A stretch of 64,000 nucleotides of DNA from Bacillota bacterium (GCA_023417475.1 JAEZFP010000068.1:124001-188000); one strand, 5' to 3'. Shown: positions 8,288 to 17,421, counted from the stretch's first letter. Program-made: numbers and translations. Notes: generated by a model from the letters alone, not told the origin.

Positions 8288-8326
8288 AAAAAACGCTCCG
8301 GTTTTCGATTTTGCCGGAGCGTTTTT
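8288..8326 (+). terminator. Bidirectional terminator between the AraC-type gene and mug
   Basis: AAAAACGCTCCGG and CCGGAGCGTTTTT form a 12-13 bp stem with T-runs on both strands. It would end transcription of the AraC-type gene on the plus strand and of mug on the minus strand. The 119-bp element has separated it from the AraC stop. Confidence 0.85.
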
Positions 8327-8831
8327 ATCGCGTTATTTCCTTAAGTTGCTGATAATATCCCAACTGCTCGTCGAGGGGCATACGATTCAAACCGCTGGGG
8401 TTGGGTAGTAAAAAATCAATCACCCCATCGACAACCGAAGGGGTTTGTAAACCCCACCGCAGCTCTTTGCGACGAGCCAGCGTTTTATAAATATCCTTGC
8501 CGAGGTAAGCCGCAACCCCGGGTTGAAATTTCTTGAGTAAATTAACCAACTCTACCGCCCCTATTTTGTACTCTTCCGCCAATAATTCAGCGGCGGAAGC
8601 TGTGGGACGATCAATAATATTGGTGATTCCGTAACCCCATCGTAACAGTTGAAAATCTGCTTCTCCCTGCAACTTTTGCGGCGTCAAACCCGAGTCAAAC
8701 AAAAACCGCCAAAAACGATTGGACCGACCGGCAAAATGATGGCCAACCTCCGCACTGCGCAATCCGGGATTAATACCAATGAACAAAATTTTCAGACTGG
8801 GTTGTATTAAATTGGGTAGCGCTTTCGTCAT
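8325..8831 (-). CDS. mug: G/U (G/T) mismatch-specific DNA glycosylase
   Basis: A 168-residue DNA repair enzyme of the TDG/MUG uracil-DNA glycosylase family. It removes uracil or thymine opposite G. The catalytic GINPGLRS motif is near residues 18-25 and the fold continues with HFAGRSNRFW. The terminal motif LLPNPSGLNR near residue 145 contacts the mismatched base in this family. The start lies 4 bp after the stop of the activase gene, so it is the last gene of that operon and ends at the bidirectional terminator. Confidence 0.9.
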   Translation of the reverse strand: MTKALPNLIQPSLKILFIGINPGLRSAEVGHHFAGRSNRFWRFLFDSGLTPQKLQGEADFQLLRWGYGITNIIDRPTASAAELLAEEYKIGAVELVNLLKKFQPGVAAYLGKDIYKTLARRKELRWGLQTPSVVDGVIDFLLPNPSGLNRMPLDEQLGYYQQLKEITR

Positions 8832-8834
8832 GGC

Positions 8835-9827
8835 CTAACCCACTTGACTATCGGTGTTAAACCGTTGTTCTACCAGACGATTGCCCCATTTACCACATTT
8901 GTCGCCCATACAGGCAATTAATTTCCCAGCTTGCCGCATCTCAACAACTTCACATTGATTGGCGCATCCTTCGCAATCAACACTCGTTGTTTTGACCGGT
9001 TCGTTTAAAACTTTGAAACCTTTAAATTGGGAGCGTTTATCTTCCATAAACATTTCATTTCTGGCCAGCAGCGCGGTTCCAACGGCCCCCATCACCTCAA
9101 AATGTTGCGGAATGATTAATTGACATTGTAACGCTTCTTCGAAGGCTTGACGAATCCCCAAATTCGCCGCAACCCCACCCTGGAAAATAAATGGTGGTTT
9201 CAGTTCTTTGCCTTTGGCTAAATTACTCAGAAAATTGCGAACCAGGGCTCGGCAAAGTCCCGCTAGGATGTCTTCAAGTTTATGACCCATTTGTTGTTTA
9301 TGGATCATATCCGATTCTGCGAATACCGCGCACCTTCCGGCAATTCGGACCGGGTGCTCGCCTTTGGCAGCCTTCGCCCCCAACTCCTCAATGGCAATAT
9401 TCAAGCGAGCCGCCTGCTGATCCAGAAACGAACCGGTTCCGGCCGCACAAACGGTGTTCATGGCAAAATCGTAAACGACACCGTCACGAATCAAGATCAA
9501 TTTCGAGTCCTGACCTCCGATCTCAATGATGGTTTGCACTGAAGGTTCAAGATTTAAGCAGGCCATGGCGTGTGCGGTTATTTCATTTTTAATCAAATCC
9601 GCTCCAACTAATCTCCCGATCAATTCCCGTCCCGATCCGGTGGTTCCGACGCCGACAATCTCAAGCTCCTTGCAATCACGGGTCAGACGGGTTAACCCGT
9701 CTTGAACCGACCCCACCGGATTTCCTTGGGAACGAATATATACTTTTTGCACTACTTGCCCCGCCTTGTCCAACAAAACCAAATTGGTGCTAACCGAACC
9801 AACGTCAATTCCCAGATAAACCTTCAA
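8835..9827 (-). CDS. Acyl-CoA dehydratase activase (HgdC/BadF-type ATPase)
   Basis: About 330 residues of the BadF/BadG/BcrA/BcrD ATPase family. These are 4Fe-4S ATPases that inject one electron into 2-hydroxyacyl-CoA dehydratases. The ASKHA start GIDVGSVSTNLVLLD is near residues 5-19, GVGTTGSGRELIG near 60, and GGQDSK with NTVCAAGTGSFLDQQA near 105-135; the family places a cluster-ligand Cys in this region. A C-terminal Cys cluster (CEGCANQC ... CMGDKCGKW) may bind another cluster. TTG 9827 is preferred because GGGGG lies upstream and the family starts just before GIDVGS. It overlaps the previous gene by 23 bp; ATG 9878 is the alternative. Confidence 0.8.
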   Translation of the reverse strand: MKVYLGIDVGSVSTNLVLLDKAGQVVQKVYIRSQGNPVGSVQDGLTRLTRDCKELEIVGVGTTGSGRELIGRLVGADLIKNEITAHAMACLNLEPSVQTIIEIGGQDSKLILIRDGVVYDFAMNTVCAAGTGSFLDQQAARLNIAIEELGAKAAKGEHPVRIAGRCAVFAESDMIHKQQMGHKLEDILAGLCRALVRNFLSNLAKGKELKPPFIFQGGVAANLGIRQAFEEALQCQLIIPQHFEVMGAVGTALLARNEMFMEDKRSQFKGFKVLNEPVKTTSVDCEGCANQCEVVEMRQAGKLIACMGDKCGKWGNRLVEQRFNTDSQVG

Positions 9828-10926
9828 CGTGATATCCCCCAGCCCGTTTCTGTTTTTTATGGCGCAGTAAATCGACAAATGCCTCCAACCGGGTCAACAC
9901 GCCGGCCGGGGCCGAATGCTCATCAATGATCAAACTTAAACAAGGAATCGCTAAATCTTTGGAAATTGTCGGAATCACTTGCATCGCTACAATCTCCGGC
10001 ATACATGTAAATGGGGCCAATTGAATTACACCATCAAAACTTTCTTTACCGGCTTTCACCGTATGCGCAACTGTTTCTAAGCCATGACCCCCAACAAAAC
10101 TATGCAGATATGGTTTCGCCAGATCAAAAAGGGGTTCCCGCCAATTGGGATTAACAATGCTCATGCATAATTGTTCTCGAACCCAATCCGTGAAATAAAT
10201 CGTTCGATACGCCGCTACCCCCATCGTTCCCAGTACTTTTTCCACGTTGAAATTGACTCGCGGTTCCAAAACCATATAAATTTCACCAACGATCATAATC
10301 CGCAAACAATCTGTTGGCAAAGGCGTTTCGAATGAGGTTAATTCTTCCAGCGCATTTTTCCAAATTTTCCGAATTTCCCGTTCCATGACGGCATGGTCCA
10401 ACGACTCATAAAACCTTTGTTGGAGCCGGTCGGTACTACCCGCAACCCGTTCCACCGGACGGACTGTATTGGCTGTGCGATCAAAATCGTCCAGTGCGGC
10501 AGCTTTGAGCCATGCCATACGAATCGCCCGAACCATATCGGGCAATTGATGTTTGGGGAAGATCTTCTTTATTTGTTTCCAAAGATCATAGGGATGAGTT
10601 TTGGGGGCTTCCAGTAAAAAGAAATCAATATTATAACCATTTTCCCGCAGGATTTCCTTTTGAACCTCGCCATAATACCCAAATCGGCAAGGCCCGACCC
10701 CTCCGGCCATAATGATAAATTCTGCGCCCAGTTCAATTGCCTCGATAAAATTGCCGAGATTAACCTTAAAAGGAAAACAAGCGAATTCCGGGGCTAAACG
10801 TGAACCAAGCGCAATCGTCCGATCGGAGATAAAAGGAGGTATTATGGGCTCTAAGCCCAATTCAGTGAGTAAGGTGCGAAATGGGATATAAGAATTCCCG
10901 ATATGAGGAATCGTTGCTTTTAACAT
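9805..10926 (-). CDS. Acyl-CoA dehydratase activase-related protein (HgdB-like)
   Basis: A 373-residue protein similar to 2-hydroxyglutaryl-CoA dehydratase-type subunits (the DUF2229/HgdB-like group). Cysteines in CFPFKVN near residue 51, GGVGPCRFGYYG near 77 and FTCMPEIVA near 300 are candidate iron-sulfur ligands of this fold. It overlaps the upstream gene by 7 bp and the downstream activase, so the three form one operon. In many clostridia the same modules are fused in one very long protein of unknown function; here they are separate. A dehydratase for a defined substrate is not established. Confidence 0.65.
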   Translation of the reverse strand: MLKATIPHIGNSYIPFRTLLTELGLEPIIPPFISDRTIALGSRLAPEFACFPFKVNLGNFIEAIELGAEFIIMAGGVGPCRFGYYGEVQKEILRENGYNIDFFLLEAPKTHPYDLWKQIKKIFPKHQLPDMVRAIRMAWLKAAALDDFDRTANTVRPVERVAGSTDRLQQRFYESLDHAVMEREIRKIWKNALEELTSFETPLPTDCLRIMIVGEIYMVLEPRVNFNVEKVLGTMGVAAYRTIYFTDWVREQLCMSIVNPNWREPLFDLAKPYLHSFVGGHGLETVAHTVKAGKESFDGVIQLAPFTCMPEIVAMQVIPTISKDLAIPCLSLIIDEHSAPAGVLTRLEAFVDLLRHKKQKRAGGYHVEGLSGN

Positions 10927-11825
10927 ACTCTGCTCCGGTAATTAACCAAATCGGTGAAGGCTTCTAGCCGAGTTATCACACCGGCTTCACCACTATGTTC
11001 TTCAAATGAAAGTTTCAGGTAAGGTACTCCGGCAGCTTTGACACGACGTTCCAAAAGATCGCCGACTATCGCCTCCGGTCCGCAGGCAAAAGGGGTAATT
11101 TGAATAACCCCGTCAACCCGTTCCTTCGTCAGCATCCACTCCAAGGCATCAAACTGCATTTTCCCAATGGTCCAAAATAAATCCTTGGCTAATTTCCCCG
11201 AGCCAAGTCCTTGATAGTAGGGAGGTGTCAGCTCCGGAGTCAAAAATGTCAATCCCAGATTGTTCAAAAAATCAAACAAATGCAAATTGAATGTAGCGTC
11301 ATAAAGACAATACGGGTGTCCAATCACTCCAAATTTTAATTTTGCGGTAGATACCGGGAGATAATTCTCCAACAAAAACCGTTGACCGGGGGTCTGCAAA
11401 TTCGCCGTTATTTGAGTTGGTTGTGACCAGCCCATTTTATTACTTAAGTTTTTCAGGCATTGAATCATGTCAAATTCATGAGGTCCAACTTGCAAACTGA
11501 TCATTTTTGATCGAACTTCCGGAACGGCATGAACGACAATATCGGGAAGCCCCATAAACTTTGGACAGATATATGCCGACTTTTCGACTTTAATCAGATG
11601 AGGAATCAAAATATAATCGACGCGATCAATTAACTCACAAATATGACCGAGAAAAATTTTGACGGGCAAGCAGAGTTCGTCCACGCCGACAATCGCACCT
11701 TTACTGATGGTACGGCGTTCGGTCGGATCGGAAATAATTACATCGTGACCACAATTTTGCAAAAAATCTTCCCAGATATGTCCATACCAATAATAAAGTA
11801 ACGCCCGAGGAATACCGATTTTCAA
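10920..11825 (-). CDS. Acyl-CoA dehydratase activase-related protein, N-terminal module type (DUF2229-like)
   Basis: A 301-residue protein opening with MKIGIPRALLYYWYG, the usual start of the DUF2229 group. It contains VDELCLPVKIFLGH near residues 48-61, AYICPKFMGLP near 85 and TPFACGPEAIVGD near 245, again with Cys residues placed to hold a cluster. It starts with TTG 11825 behind GAGGTG. It is the first gene of the three-gene activase/dehydratase-like operon that ends in mug. Its biochemical role is unknown; the family context points to radical or reductive CoA-ester or enzyme activation. Confidence 0.65.
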   Translation of the reverse strand: MKIGIPRALLYYWYGHIWEDFLQNCGHDVIISDPTERRTISKGAIVGVDELCLPVKIFLGHICELIDRVDYILIPHLIKVEKSAYICPKFMGLPDIVVHAVPEVRSKMISLQVGPHEFDMIQCLKNLSNKMGWSQPTQITANLQTPGQRFLLENYLPVSTAKLKFGVIGHPYCLYDATFNLHLFDFLNNLGLTFLTPELTPPYYQGLGSGKLAKDLFWTIGKMQFDALEWMLTKERVDGVIQITPFACGPEAIVGDLLERRVKAAGVPYLKLSFEEHSGEAGVITRLEAFTDLVNYRSRVC

Positions 11826-11916
11826 TCAATAACACCTCTATTTTTGTATATACAATTTCGGAACACTCCCCGTTTTTCCTTCTTTTTATCGTAAAGTATA
11901 AGGACAATCTGGTTTT

Positions 11917-12486
11917 TTAATGAACAAAGTTGCTCCGGGTTAAAATTTCTTCGACCGCCCGGGTTGTGATTTGCGCTCCCTCTTCCTCCAGGTCGGCATC
12001 GTTCATCTTTCCCAGATCGCCAATTCCAATGACAATCGGAATTGGCAACTGATTTAAAACATCCACGGTATCTCCCTCAACCCGAACATGACCGGGCGCT
12101 TCCGGTTTTCCGTCTTTATCAACTGGACCGTTGATAACTTCCCCTTCTCGCGTCACGGATGATGTCACCGGAACACCCTGAACTTTCGCGGTGTTTGAAG
12201 CAACCGCGACTACGCCTAAGATTTCAACGTCCGGATGGCGGGCTAATACTGCCAAAGCCGTTTCGCCATTGGCTTGAAGTTGTGAACCGCAATCATCGAC
12301 CATCACCAATACCGGATCATACGGTGTTTCTTTAACTGCTTCGGCGATTTCCTCCCCAGTTATCGGGGTAGGATTTCCGGCCGAGATCGAAATCGCGCGT
12401 CCGCCAACGTTTTTTGCCACCCTTTCAACGACTTTTTTCGCCACACGATCGCCATCGGTGATGACAATTACTTTTCGTTTCGTCAT
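11917..12486 (-). CDS. spoVAE: Stage V sporulation protein AE (SpoVAEa-type)
   Basis: A 189-residue protein matching SpoVAEa. The start VIVITDGDRVAKK is followed by GGRAISISAGNPTP near residues 27-40 and VLVMVDDCGSQ near 60. The C-terminal part has IPIVIGIGDLGKMND. In Bacillus, the SpoVA proteins act in dipicolinate movement during spore formation and germination. The soluble AEa protein lies outside the channel. It is the last gene of a five-gene sporulation operon and follows the DUF3189 gene immediately. ATG 12486 has GGAG 9 nt upstream. The other spoVA genes are not in the window. Confidence 0.85.
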   Translation of the reverse strand: MTKRKVIVITDGDRVAKKVVERVAKNVGGRAISISAGNPTPITGEEIAEAVKETPYDPVLVMVDDCGSQLQANGETALAVLARHPDVEILGVVAVASNTAKVQGVPVTSSVTREGEVINGPVDKDGKPEAPGHVRVEGDTVDVLNQLPIPIVIGIGDLGKMNDADLEEEGAQITTRAVEEILTRSNFVH

Positions 12487-12936
12487 TTAGGATAGCTCCT
12501 TCACATTTTTGACTAAATCGACCAACTTCCAATAACTTTGGCGGATTCCCCAAGCTACGATTAATCTTCCCGGAAACACCCAATGTAATTCCCGTGACAT
12601 AAACCCGCCAATTCGGGTGATCGTATTAATGGTTCTCATTGAATCAATAAATCGCCATTCTTTCACGTTGACGCGTGCTTTTAAGGTGAAGTAGATCGTT
12701 TGTAAACCTAATAAACGATTTTTGCCCAGGCCAAGGATATAGATCTCGTTACCGTTGCTATCGGTTCCCATTAATAACGGGATTCCCTGTTCGCATTGAT
12801 CTGCTTTATCAAACTCAGGTAGCGCGATCAGTTCTTTTAGTGTCGGGAGACGGTCCAAAGGTAAGCGATTTAAGTGCAAATAAGCGGAAATTACCGAAGA
12901 ATGAGCCCGACCAAAGCAGAAATAAAACAATTTCAT
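12487..12936 (-). CDS. DUF3189-family protein, copy 2
   Basis: A 149-residue protein starting MKLFYFCFGRAHSS, the typical N-terminus of DUF3189, a family found only in Firmicutes. The chosen ATG 12936 overlaps the stop of the preceding paralogue (ATGA), so translation is probably coupled. An upstream in-frame ATG at 13047 lies inside that gene and is less likely. It is clearly a divergent duplicate of its neighbour: both have FCFG/HCFGGAHSS-type starts, LP-DR-P-LKE repeats and an ENEVYILG-like segment. The function is unknown; the location between spoIIP and spoVAE suggests a spore role. Confidence 0.75.
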   Translation of the reverse strand: MKLFYFCFGRAHSSVISAYLHLNRLPLDRLPTLKELIALPEFDKADQCEQGIPLLMGTDSNGNEIYILGLGKNRLLGLQTIYFTLKARVNVKEWRFIDSMRTINTITRIGGFMSRELHWVFPGRLIVAWGIRQSYWKLVDLVKNVKELS

Positions 12937-13403
12937 CCCAATCGTTCTCTTTCTAAAACTTGCCATGTCTTTCGGACAATTTTCACTAAAGCGGGATATG
13001 ATAAAATTGTCCCAAAAGTCACCAACGGTCTGCCGAAACCGACCCATCCCATTGCTCTGGAAGAAAACCCACCCGTCACCATAAACGGATTTAACAGTTG
13101 GACACAGCTAACAAAAAGGTAATCCTCTGGATTATCGCCTCTTAGTCTCAAGAATTCTTTAATGACCTTGATGACAAAATCCGGAGAATTTCTTCTACCC
13201 AAGATATATACTTCGTTACCGAGTCGGTCCCACCCAACTTTGGTAAGATTGCCGTGTGAGATGCAGGTTGCGCTATCAAAATAAGGTATTTCTCTAAACT
13301 CTTTCAACCGTGGAATCCGGTCTTGGGGTAATAGCCCTAAATGAATCGCAGCTGCGGTAGGTGATGCATGAGCTCCCCCAAAACAATGGTAGACTATTTT
13401 CAA
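12933..13403 (-). CDS. DUF3189-family protein, copy 1
   Basis: A 156-residue protein starting VYHCFGGAHASPTAAAIHLG, matching DUF3189. The start codon is TTG 13403, overlapping the spoIIP stop (TTGA), with AAGGGAT upstream. Cys and His residues in the first 15 positions (HCFGGAH) are conserved between the two tandem copies, which hints at a metal or redox site. The function is unknown. It sits in a sporulation operon. Confidence 0.75.
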   Translation of the reverse strand: MKIVYHCFGGAHASPTAAAIHLGLLPQDRIPRLKEFREIPYFDSATCISHGNLTKVGWDRLGNEVYILGRRNSPDFVIKVIKEFLRLRGDNPEDYLFVSCVQLLNPFMVTGGFSSRAMGWVGFGRPLVTFGTILSYPALVKIVRKTWQVLERERLG

Positions 13404-14509
13404 GGCTGATCCCTTTGCGGAGGTTTTTCACTGGGATTCTCTTCTTCATTTTTCATATCTTCACCGACCGCTCCGGTAAACTCTTTACCGATATGCTTTA
13501 GTCCCCTGTGGTTTAATAAGAGGAATAAACCGATTGCTCCGACCACCGCCGCAATAATCCAAAAGGAGGATCGCAAACCACCACGGTTGATATTGCCCGC
13601 TCCGGCGCTTCCATATAAAACATCCTTTGCCGCAGCCGCAAAAAGGACGGCGCCACGTTCCGCAGCGTTTTTACTATTGGTGTGCGACCCAATCTCCAAT
13701 AACATGGACCGGGGAGCTAAATCCTGATTATACTTGCCTTTGCCATAAAAGATTCCTTTAATTAATCCCGGCGCTTTTTTATCAACCGAAGCTTTGATCT
13801 GTTTCGCAAAATCGTTGCTAACATTGAAACTTGGGTTTTGACGTCCGACCACTAATTGGATTTTGGTTGCATTTTCATTTTTAATCTGTGCGGCATATTC
13901 TTGCCGCGGGACAGCGTCACGGTGCACATCCAACAATACCGTGGGGCGTTCTTTTAAGAGTTGTGCCGCGGTGCGTCTGGAACGATCATAAGCTAATGCG
14001 TCATGCGGATCATGCGCAACTTTGGAATGAACCACGGGCACTCCTTCGTTTTCAAAGGCTTTCGTTAAGCTATCTCCAACTTGAAAAATCCCACCGTTGC
14101 CTTTTTTACTCGAAACGCCGTCTCCTTGAACATACGATTCATCGGAATGAGTATGATAAATAGCAACCGGGCCTCGTTGTTTTACCTCGGTTTTCAAAAA
14201 TTCTCCGTGGAATAAAGCAGTCAAAAAAGACTTCAGGTTACTCCAAGCGCTGACTTTCAGGGCGTCATTTTTTACTAATTTTACCCTGGCAATCATACCA
14301 CTGATTTTGGTGACGCGGTATAATTGATTGGAGCTGTTGATATATTCGTCCCCTTGGGATACCTGCAATGCGGTTCTGGCAATGATTCGGTTGTTTGCAT
14401 CTTTTAGCGTGAAGTATTTGCCATCCAACTCATGTTCGGCATGAACTAGCGCCGCAGTGCAAAATATCAAACAACTAAGCAAAGCCATAGATTTTATAAG
14501 CCGACTCAC
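13400..14509 (-). CDS. spoIIP: Stage II sporulation protein P
   Basis: A 369-residue membrane-associated peptidoglycan amidase/endopeptidase. In engulfment it works with SpoIID and SpoIIM to degrade septal and then lateral wall. A signal peptide lies at residues 1-25 and a C-terminal transmembrane helix near 318-336 (FWIIAAVVGAIGLFLLL). The catalytic core shows YHTHSDESY near residue 120, LLDVHRDAVPR near 195 and LLEIGSHTNS near 270, containing the zinc ligands. GTG 14509 overlaps the previous stop (GTGA) and has GGAGG upstream. The C-terminal helix is unusual relative to the Bacillus protein, which is anchored at the N-terminus. Confidence 0.9.
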   Translation of the reverse strand: MSRLIKSMALLSCLIFCTAALVHAEHELDGKYFTLKDANNRIIARTALQVSQGDEYINSSNQLYRVTKISGMIARVKLVKNDALKVSAWSNLKSFLTALFHGEFLKTEVKQRGPVAIYHTHSDESYVQGDGVSSKKGNGGIFQVGDSLTKAFENEGVPVVHSKVAHDPHDALAYDRSRRTAAQLLKERPTVLLDVHRDAVPRQEYAAQIKNENATKIQLVVGRQNPSFNVSNDFAKQIKASVDKKAPGLIKGIFYGKGKYNQDLAPRSMLLEIGSHTNSKNAAERGAVLFAAAAKDVLYGSAGAGNINRGGLRSSFWIIAAVVGAIGLFLLLNHRGLKHIGKEFTGAVGEDMKNEEENPSEKPPQRDQP

Positions 14510-15195
14510 TTTTCTTCCTCCTTTGCCGGATCTTTCACACCCGCCGGATGATCGAGCGCTTGTTGCAATTCGGCAGGACGATCGCGATGGGCAGGACCTC
14601 CTTGAAGAGCTTCGCGGCTTTCTCCGATAATTTCAGCTAATAAAACTGCCAAAATACCGGCTACGATAACCGTATCAAATATGCCCGCCCCGCCGATTCG
14701 GACCGGTGACGGCAGATTATTGCCGACAACCTCAAAAATTCGGACGATATCCATTGCCAGAAGTCCTAAAGTAGCAATAATAAAAGCCAAGCGTCGGGAA
14801 CGTCCAATAACATAGGCAATAACACCGGAGATGATTGCCCAGAGATATTGAGGTTCGATAAATCCGCTACTGGTATCAAAGCGATAAAGTTTACTGACAC
14901 CGTATAATACCGCCACGTTTACAACGATGCCAATAATAGAATGGATCCATTCTTTTCCTGAACCGGCCTTTGTCAAAACATAAATCGCCAAACCCAACGG
15001 GAGGATTGCCCCCCCTACATTTAAACTGATTTGAGGATCTTTCCATACCGGAATATCGATAAAACTTCCTACGATGATCGCGCCGATAAAGAACAATCCT
15101 CCGCGGTCGCTTAAGTATAAACGATCCAATACCCGATGCGCCATTCCCATAAAAATGAGAATGCTGACGACCACAAGCAGTATAATCCCTGTCAT
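14506..15195 (-). CDS. DUF1614-family membrane protein
   Basis: A 229-residue multipass membrane protein with about six to seven hydrophobic helices and a charged C-terminal tail rich in E, K and P. The pattern FIGAIIVGSFIDIPVW near residue 37 and the RIGGAGIFDTVIVAGILAVLLAE block near 167 match DUF1614, a family without assigned function common in clostridia and archaea. It is the first gene of the sporulation operon, overlapping spoIIP by 4 bp. ATG 15195 has GGAGG 8 nt upstream. Confidence 0.7.
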   Translation of the reverse strand: MTGIILLVVVSILIFMGMAHRVLDRLYLSDRGGLFFIGAIIVGSFIDIPVWKDPQISLNVGGAILPLGLAIYVLTKAGSGKEWIHSIIGIVVNVAVLYGVSKLYRFDTSSGFIEPQYLWAIISGVIAYVIGRSRRLAFIIATLGLLAMDIVRIFEVVGNNLPSPVRIGGAGIFDTVIVAGILAVLLAEIIGESREALQGGPAHRDRPAELQQALDHPAGVKDPAKEEEK

Positions 15196-15303
15196 CTCTG
15201 CTACCTCCCTTTAACCAATAGATTATCCCCTCATCTCATGGTTATTCTCCGTTTTAGGAGGAATTAAAGGATTGAAATGGCAATTGAACCCAAAACCAAT
15301 AAA

Positions 15304-15353
15304 AAAAGAGCTGCCGTAAATGAACTTGTTCGTTCATTTACGGCAGCTCTTTT
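15304..15353 (-). terminator. Strong terminator of the ispH-rpsA operon
   Basis: A perfect 22-bp stem (15304-15325 with 15332-15353) with a 6-nt loop is followed on the minus strand by a run of T residues. The stem is unusually long for a terminator. Confidence 0.85.
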
Positions 15354-15375
15354 GATACTGAGATGTTCTGCTGGC

Positions 15376-17421
15376 TTATTTTTTTAATAAATCACCCAAT
15401 GATTGCGAAAGTTTTTCCTCATCTTGTTTATTCATGAATTGGTTCATTTCTAGTTCTTCCTGGTCTTGGGACACTTCCTTCAAGCTGACCGACACCTTCC
15501 GATTGGTGGCATCAATCTTCAAGATTTTCGTTTGTACGGTATCCCCAATTTTTAGCAACTCATCCGGCTTGCTAATCCGCTTATCCGATATCTGCGAAAT
15601 GTGAGCTAACCCATCAATCCCCGGCGCCAAACGAATAAATGCTCCAAATGATTCCAGGCGGACTACCGTACCGGAATAAACTTTGCCCTCTTCAAATTTT
15701 TGAATTCCACCATACCAGGGATGTTCTTGAATTTGTTTAATTGATAAAGCAATTTTTTTGGTCGCGGGGTCAATTTTGATGATTAATACTTCAACCGCGT
15801 CCCCAACGGTCAATACTTCTTGAGCATGTTTGACACGATTCCAGCTTAATTCGGAAATATGGACCAACCCTTCAATTCCAGAACCAAGATCAACAAACGC
15901 GCCAAAATCGGTTAGACGGGTCACTTTACCGTTTTTCCGTTCCCCTTCATGAATTGTTGCGAAAAATTCTGCTTCCGCCTTTTGTCGCTCAACTTCCAAA
16001 AGAACTCTTCGCGAAACAACCACTCTTTTCTTCGAACGTTCAAATTCGATGATCTTAACTTGGACTTCCTTACCAACCAAACTATTTAAATCGCTGATAA
16101 AGTTCAAAGATGCCTGAGAAGCGGGCATAAAAGCGCGAATTCCGCTTAAGTTTAAACTCAGTCCGCCTTTTACCGCTTCCGAGATGGTCCCGGAGAGCGG
16201 AATTTCCTTGGCAAAAGCGTCCTCCAACTCCACCCAGACATGTTGTTGATCAACCAGTCGTTTCGACAGTAATACCTTCTCTTCCGATCCGGCTTTCGCC
16301 ACCATTACCTGAATCACATCGCCGGCTTTGACAATCTGTTTGGCGGAACTAACCGGTTCACTGGTAAGTTCATTTAATGGAATCGTTAAATCCGACTTGC
16401 CGCCAATGTCAACAAAAGCGGCATCATCACGTACCAAAATAACTTTGGCGTCGATGATCTGTCCCCGTTCCAATTGTTGAAACCGATCTTCCGGCCAATC
16501 CAGCGACATGGTTTCCGTTTCCGGCTCAACGGTTTCAGTGGTATTCGTTTGATCCTTTAAAATATCCTCGGACATGGTATGATTACCCCCTAGATTATCT
16601 AATATCTTGATGACTTCTTTTATTTGATGGTCTGGAGTTGAAGCTCCGGCGGTTACCCCGATTTTTCCTACCCCAATAAACCATTCCGGCTTTAATGCGG
16701 CAGCGGACTCGACTTGGTAAGTGGTCGTTCCGCCATTTCGGCTAATCTCGGTCAATCTTGAAGTATTCGCAGAATTTCGACCGCCAACGACAATCATTAC
16801 GTCGACCTGTTTGCTCAGTTCGGCGGTTTCTTGTTGCCGTTGGGATGTCGCCAAACAAATTGTATTATAGACTCTAAGTTCTTTCGATTTTGGAATTAAG
16901 CTGGTCACAAAAGTTTGAAATTCTGCGACATCCTGCGTGGTTTGGCTAATAAGCCCGACTCGGGGCGCGACGTCAACTGTGGCAAGCGCAGCGGGATCGT
17001 TAAAAACCAGCGCGTTTCCGGCGACTGATTCAAGCACCCCGATCACTTCAGCGTGTTCCTTTTCTCCGAAAATTATCACTTGATAACCTTGTTCCAATAA
17101 ATATACCGCTAATTGTTGGACATTTTTCACAAAAGGACAGGTCGCGTCGATCACTTCCAGATTCCGTTCGGCAGCCACTTGGTAAACATGAGGACCAACC
17201 CCGTGTGAACGGATGACCACTTTACCGCCGCTGACCGCTTCGATCGAACTGATGACTTTTAATCCGGCTTGCTCAAGATCGCTCACAACCGCAGGGTTAT
17301 GGATTAGCGGACCCAGGGAGAACAGGGAAGCGCTATCCTCTTTCAAGGAAACTTCCACCATTTCCAGGGCTCGTTTCACGCCAAAACAAAAACCGGCAGA
17401 TTTGGCAAGTAATATTTCCAT
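15376..17421 (-). CDS. ispH: IspH - ribosomal protein S1 fusion
   Basis: A 681-residue bifunctional protein. Residues about 1-280 are 4-hydroxy-3-methylbut-2-enyl diphosphate reductase, the last step of the MEP isoprenoid pathway. The three 4Fe-4S cysteines are visible in AGFCFGVKRA (12), DATCPFVKN (95) and NTICLATSQ (about 191). Residues about 310-640 contain four S1 RNA-binding repeats; GAFVDLGSGIEGLVHISELSW and GAFIRLAPGIDGLAHISQIS are the clearest, as in ribosomal protein S1. This fusion is known from several clostridial lineages. It overlaps cmk by one base (TAATG), so it is translationally coupled, and it ends the operon. Confidence 0.95.
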   Translation of the reverse strand: MEILLAKSAGFCFGVKRALEMVEVSLKEDSASLFSLGPLIHNPAVVSDLEQAGLKVISSIEAVSGGKVVIRSHGVGPHVYQVAAERNLEVIDATCPFVKNVQQLAVYLLEQGYQVIIFGEKEHAEVIGVLESVAGNALVFNDPAALATVDVAPRVGLISQTTQDVAEFQTFVTSLIPKSKELRVYNTICLATSQRQQETAELSKQVDVMIVVGGRNSANTSRLTEISRNGGTTTYQVESAAALKPEWFIGVGKIGVTAGASTPDHQIKEVIKILDNLGGNHTMSEDILKDQTNTTETVEPETETMSLDWPEDRFQQLERGQIIDAKVILVRDDAAFVDIGGKSDLTIPLNELTSEPVSSAKQIVKAGDVIQVMVAKAGSEEKVLLSKRLVDQQHVWVELEDAFAKEIPLSGTISEAVKGGLSLNLSGIRAFMPASQASLNFISDLNSLVGKEVQVKIIEFERSKKRVVVSRRVLLEVERQKAEAEFFATIHEGERKNGKVTRLTDFGAFVDLGSGIEGLVHISELSWNRVKHAQEVLTVGDAVEVLIIKIDPATKKIALSIKQIQEHPWYGGIQKFEEGKVYSGTVVRLESFGAFIRLAPGIDGLAHISQISDKRISKPDELLKIGDTVQTKILKIDATNRKVSVSLKEVSQDQEELEMNQFMNKQDEEKLSQSLGDLLKK

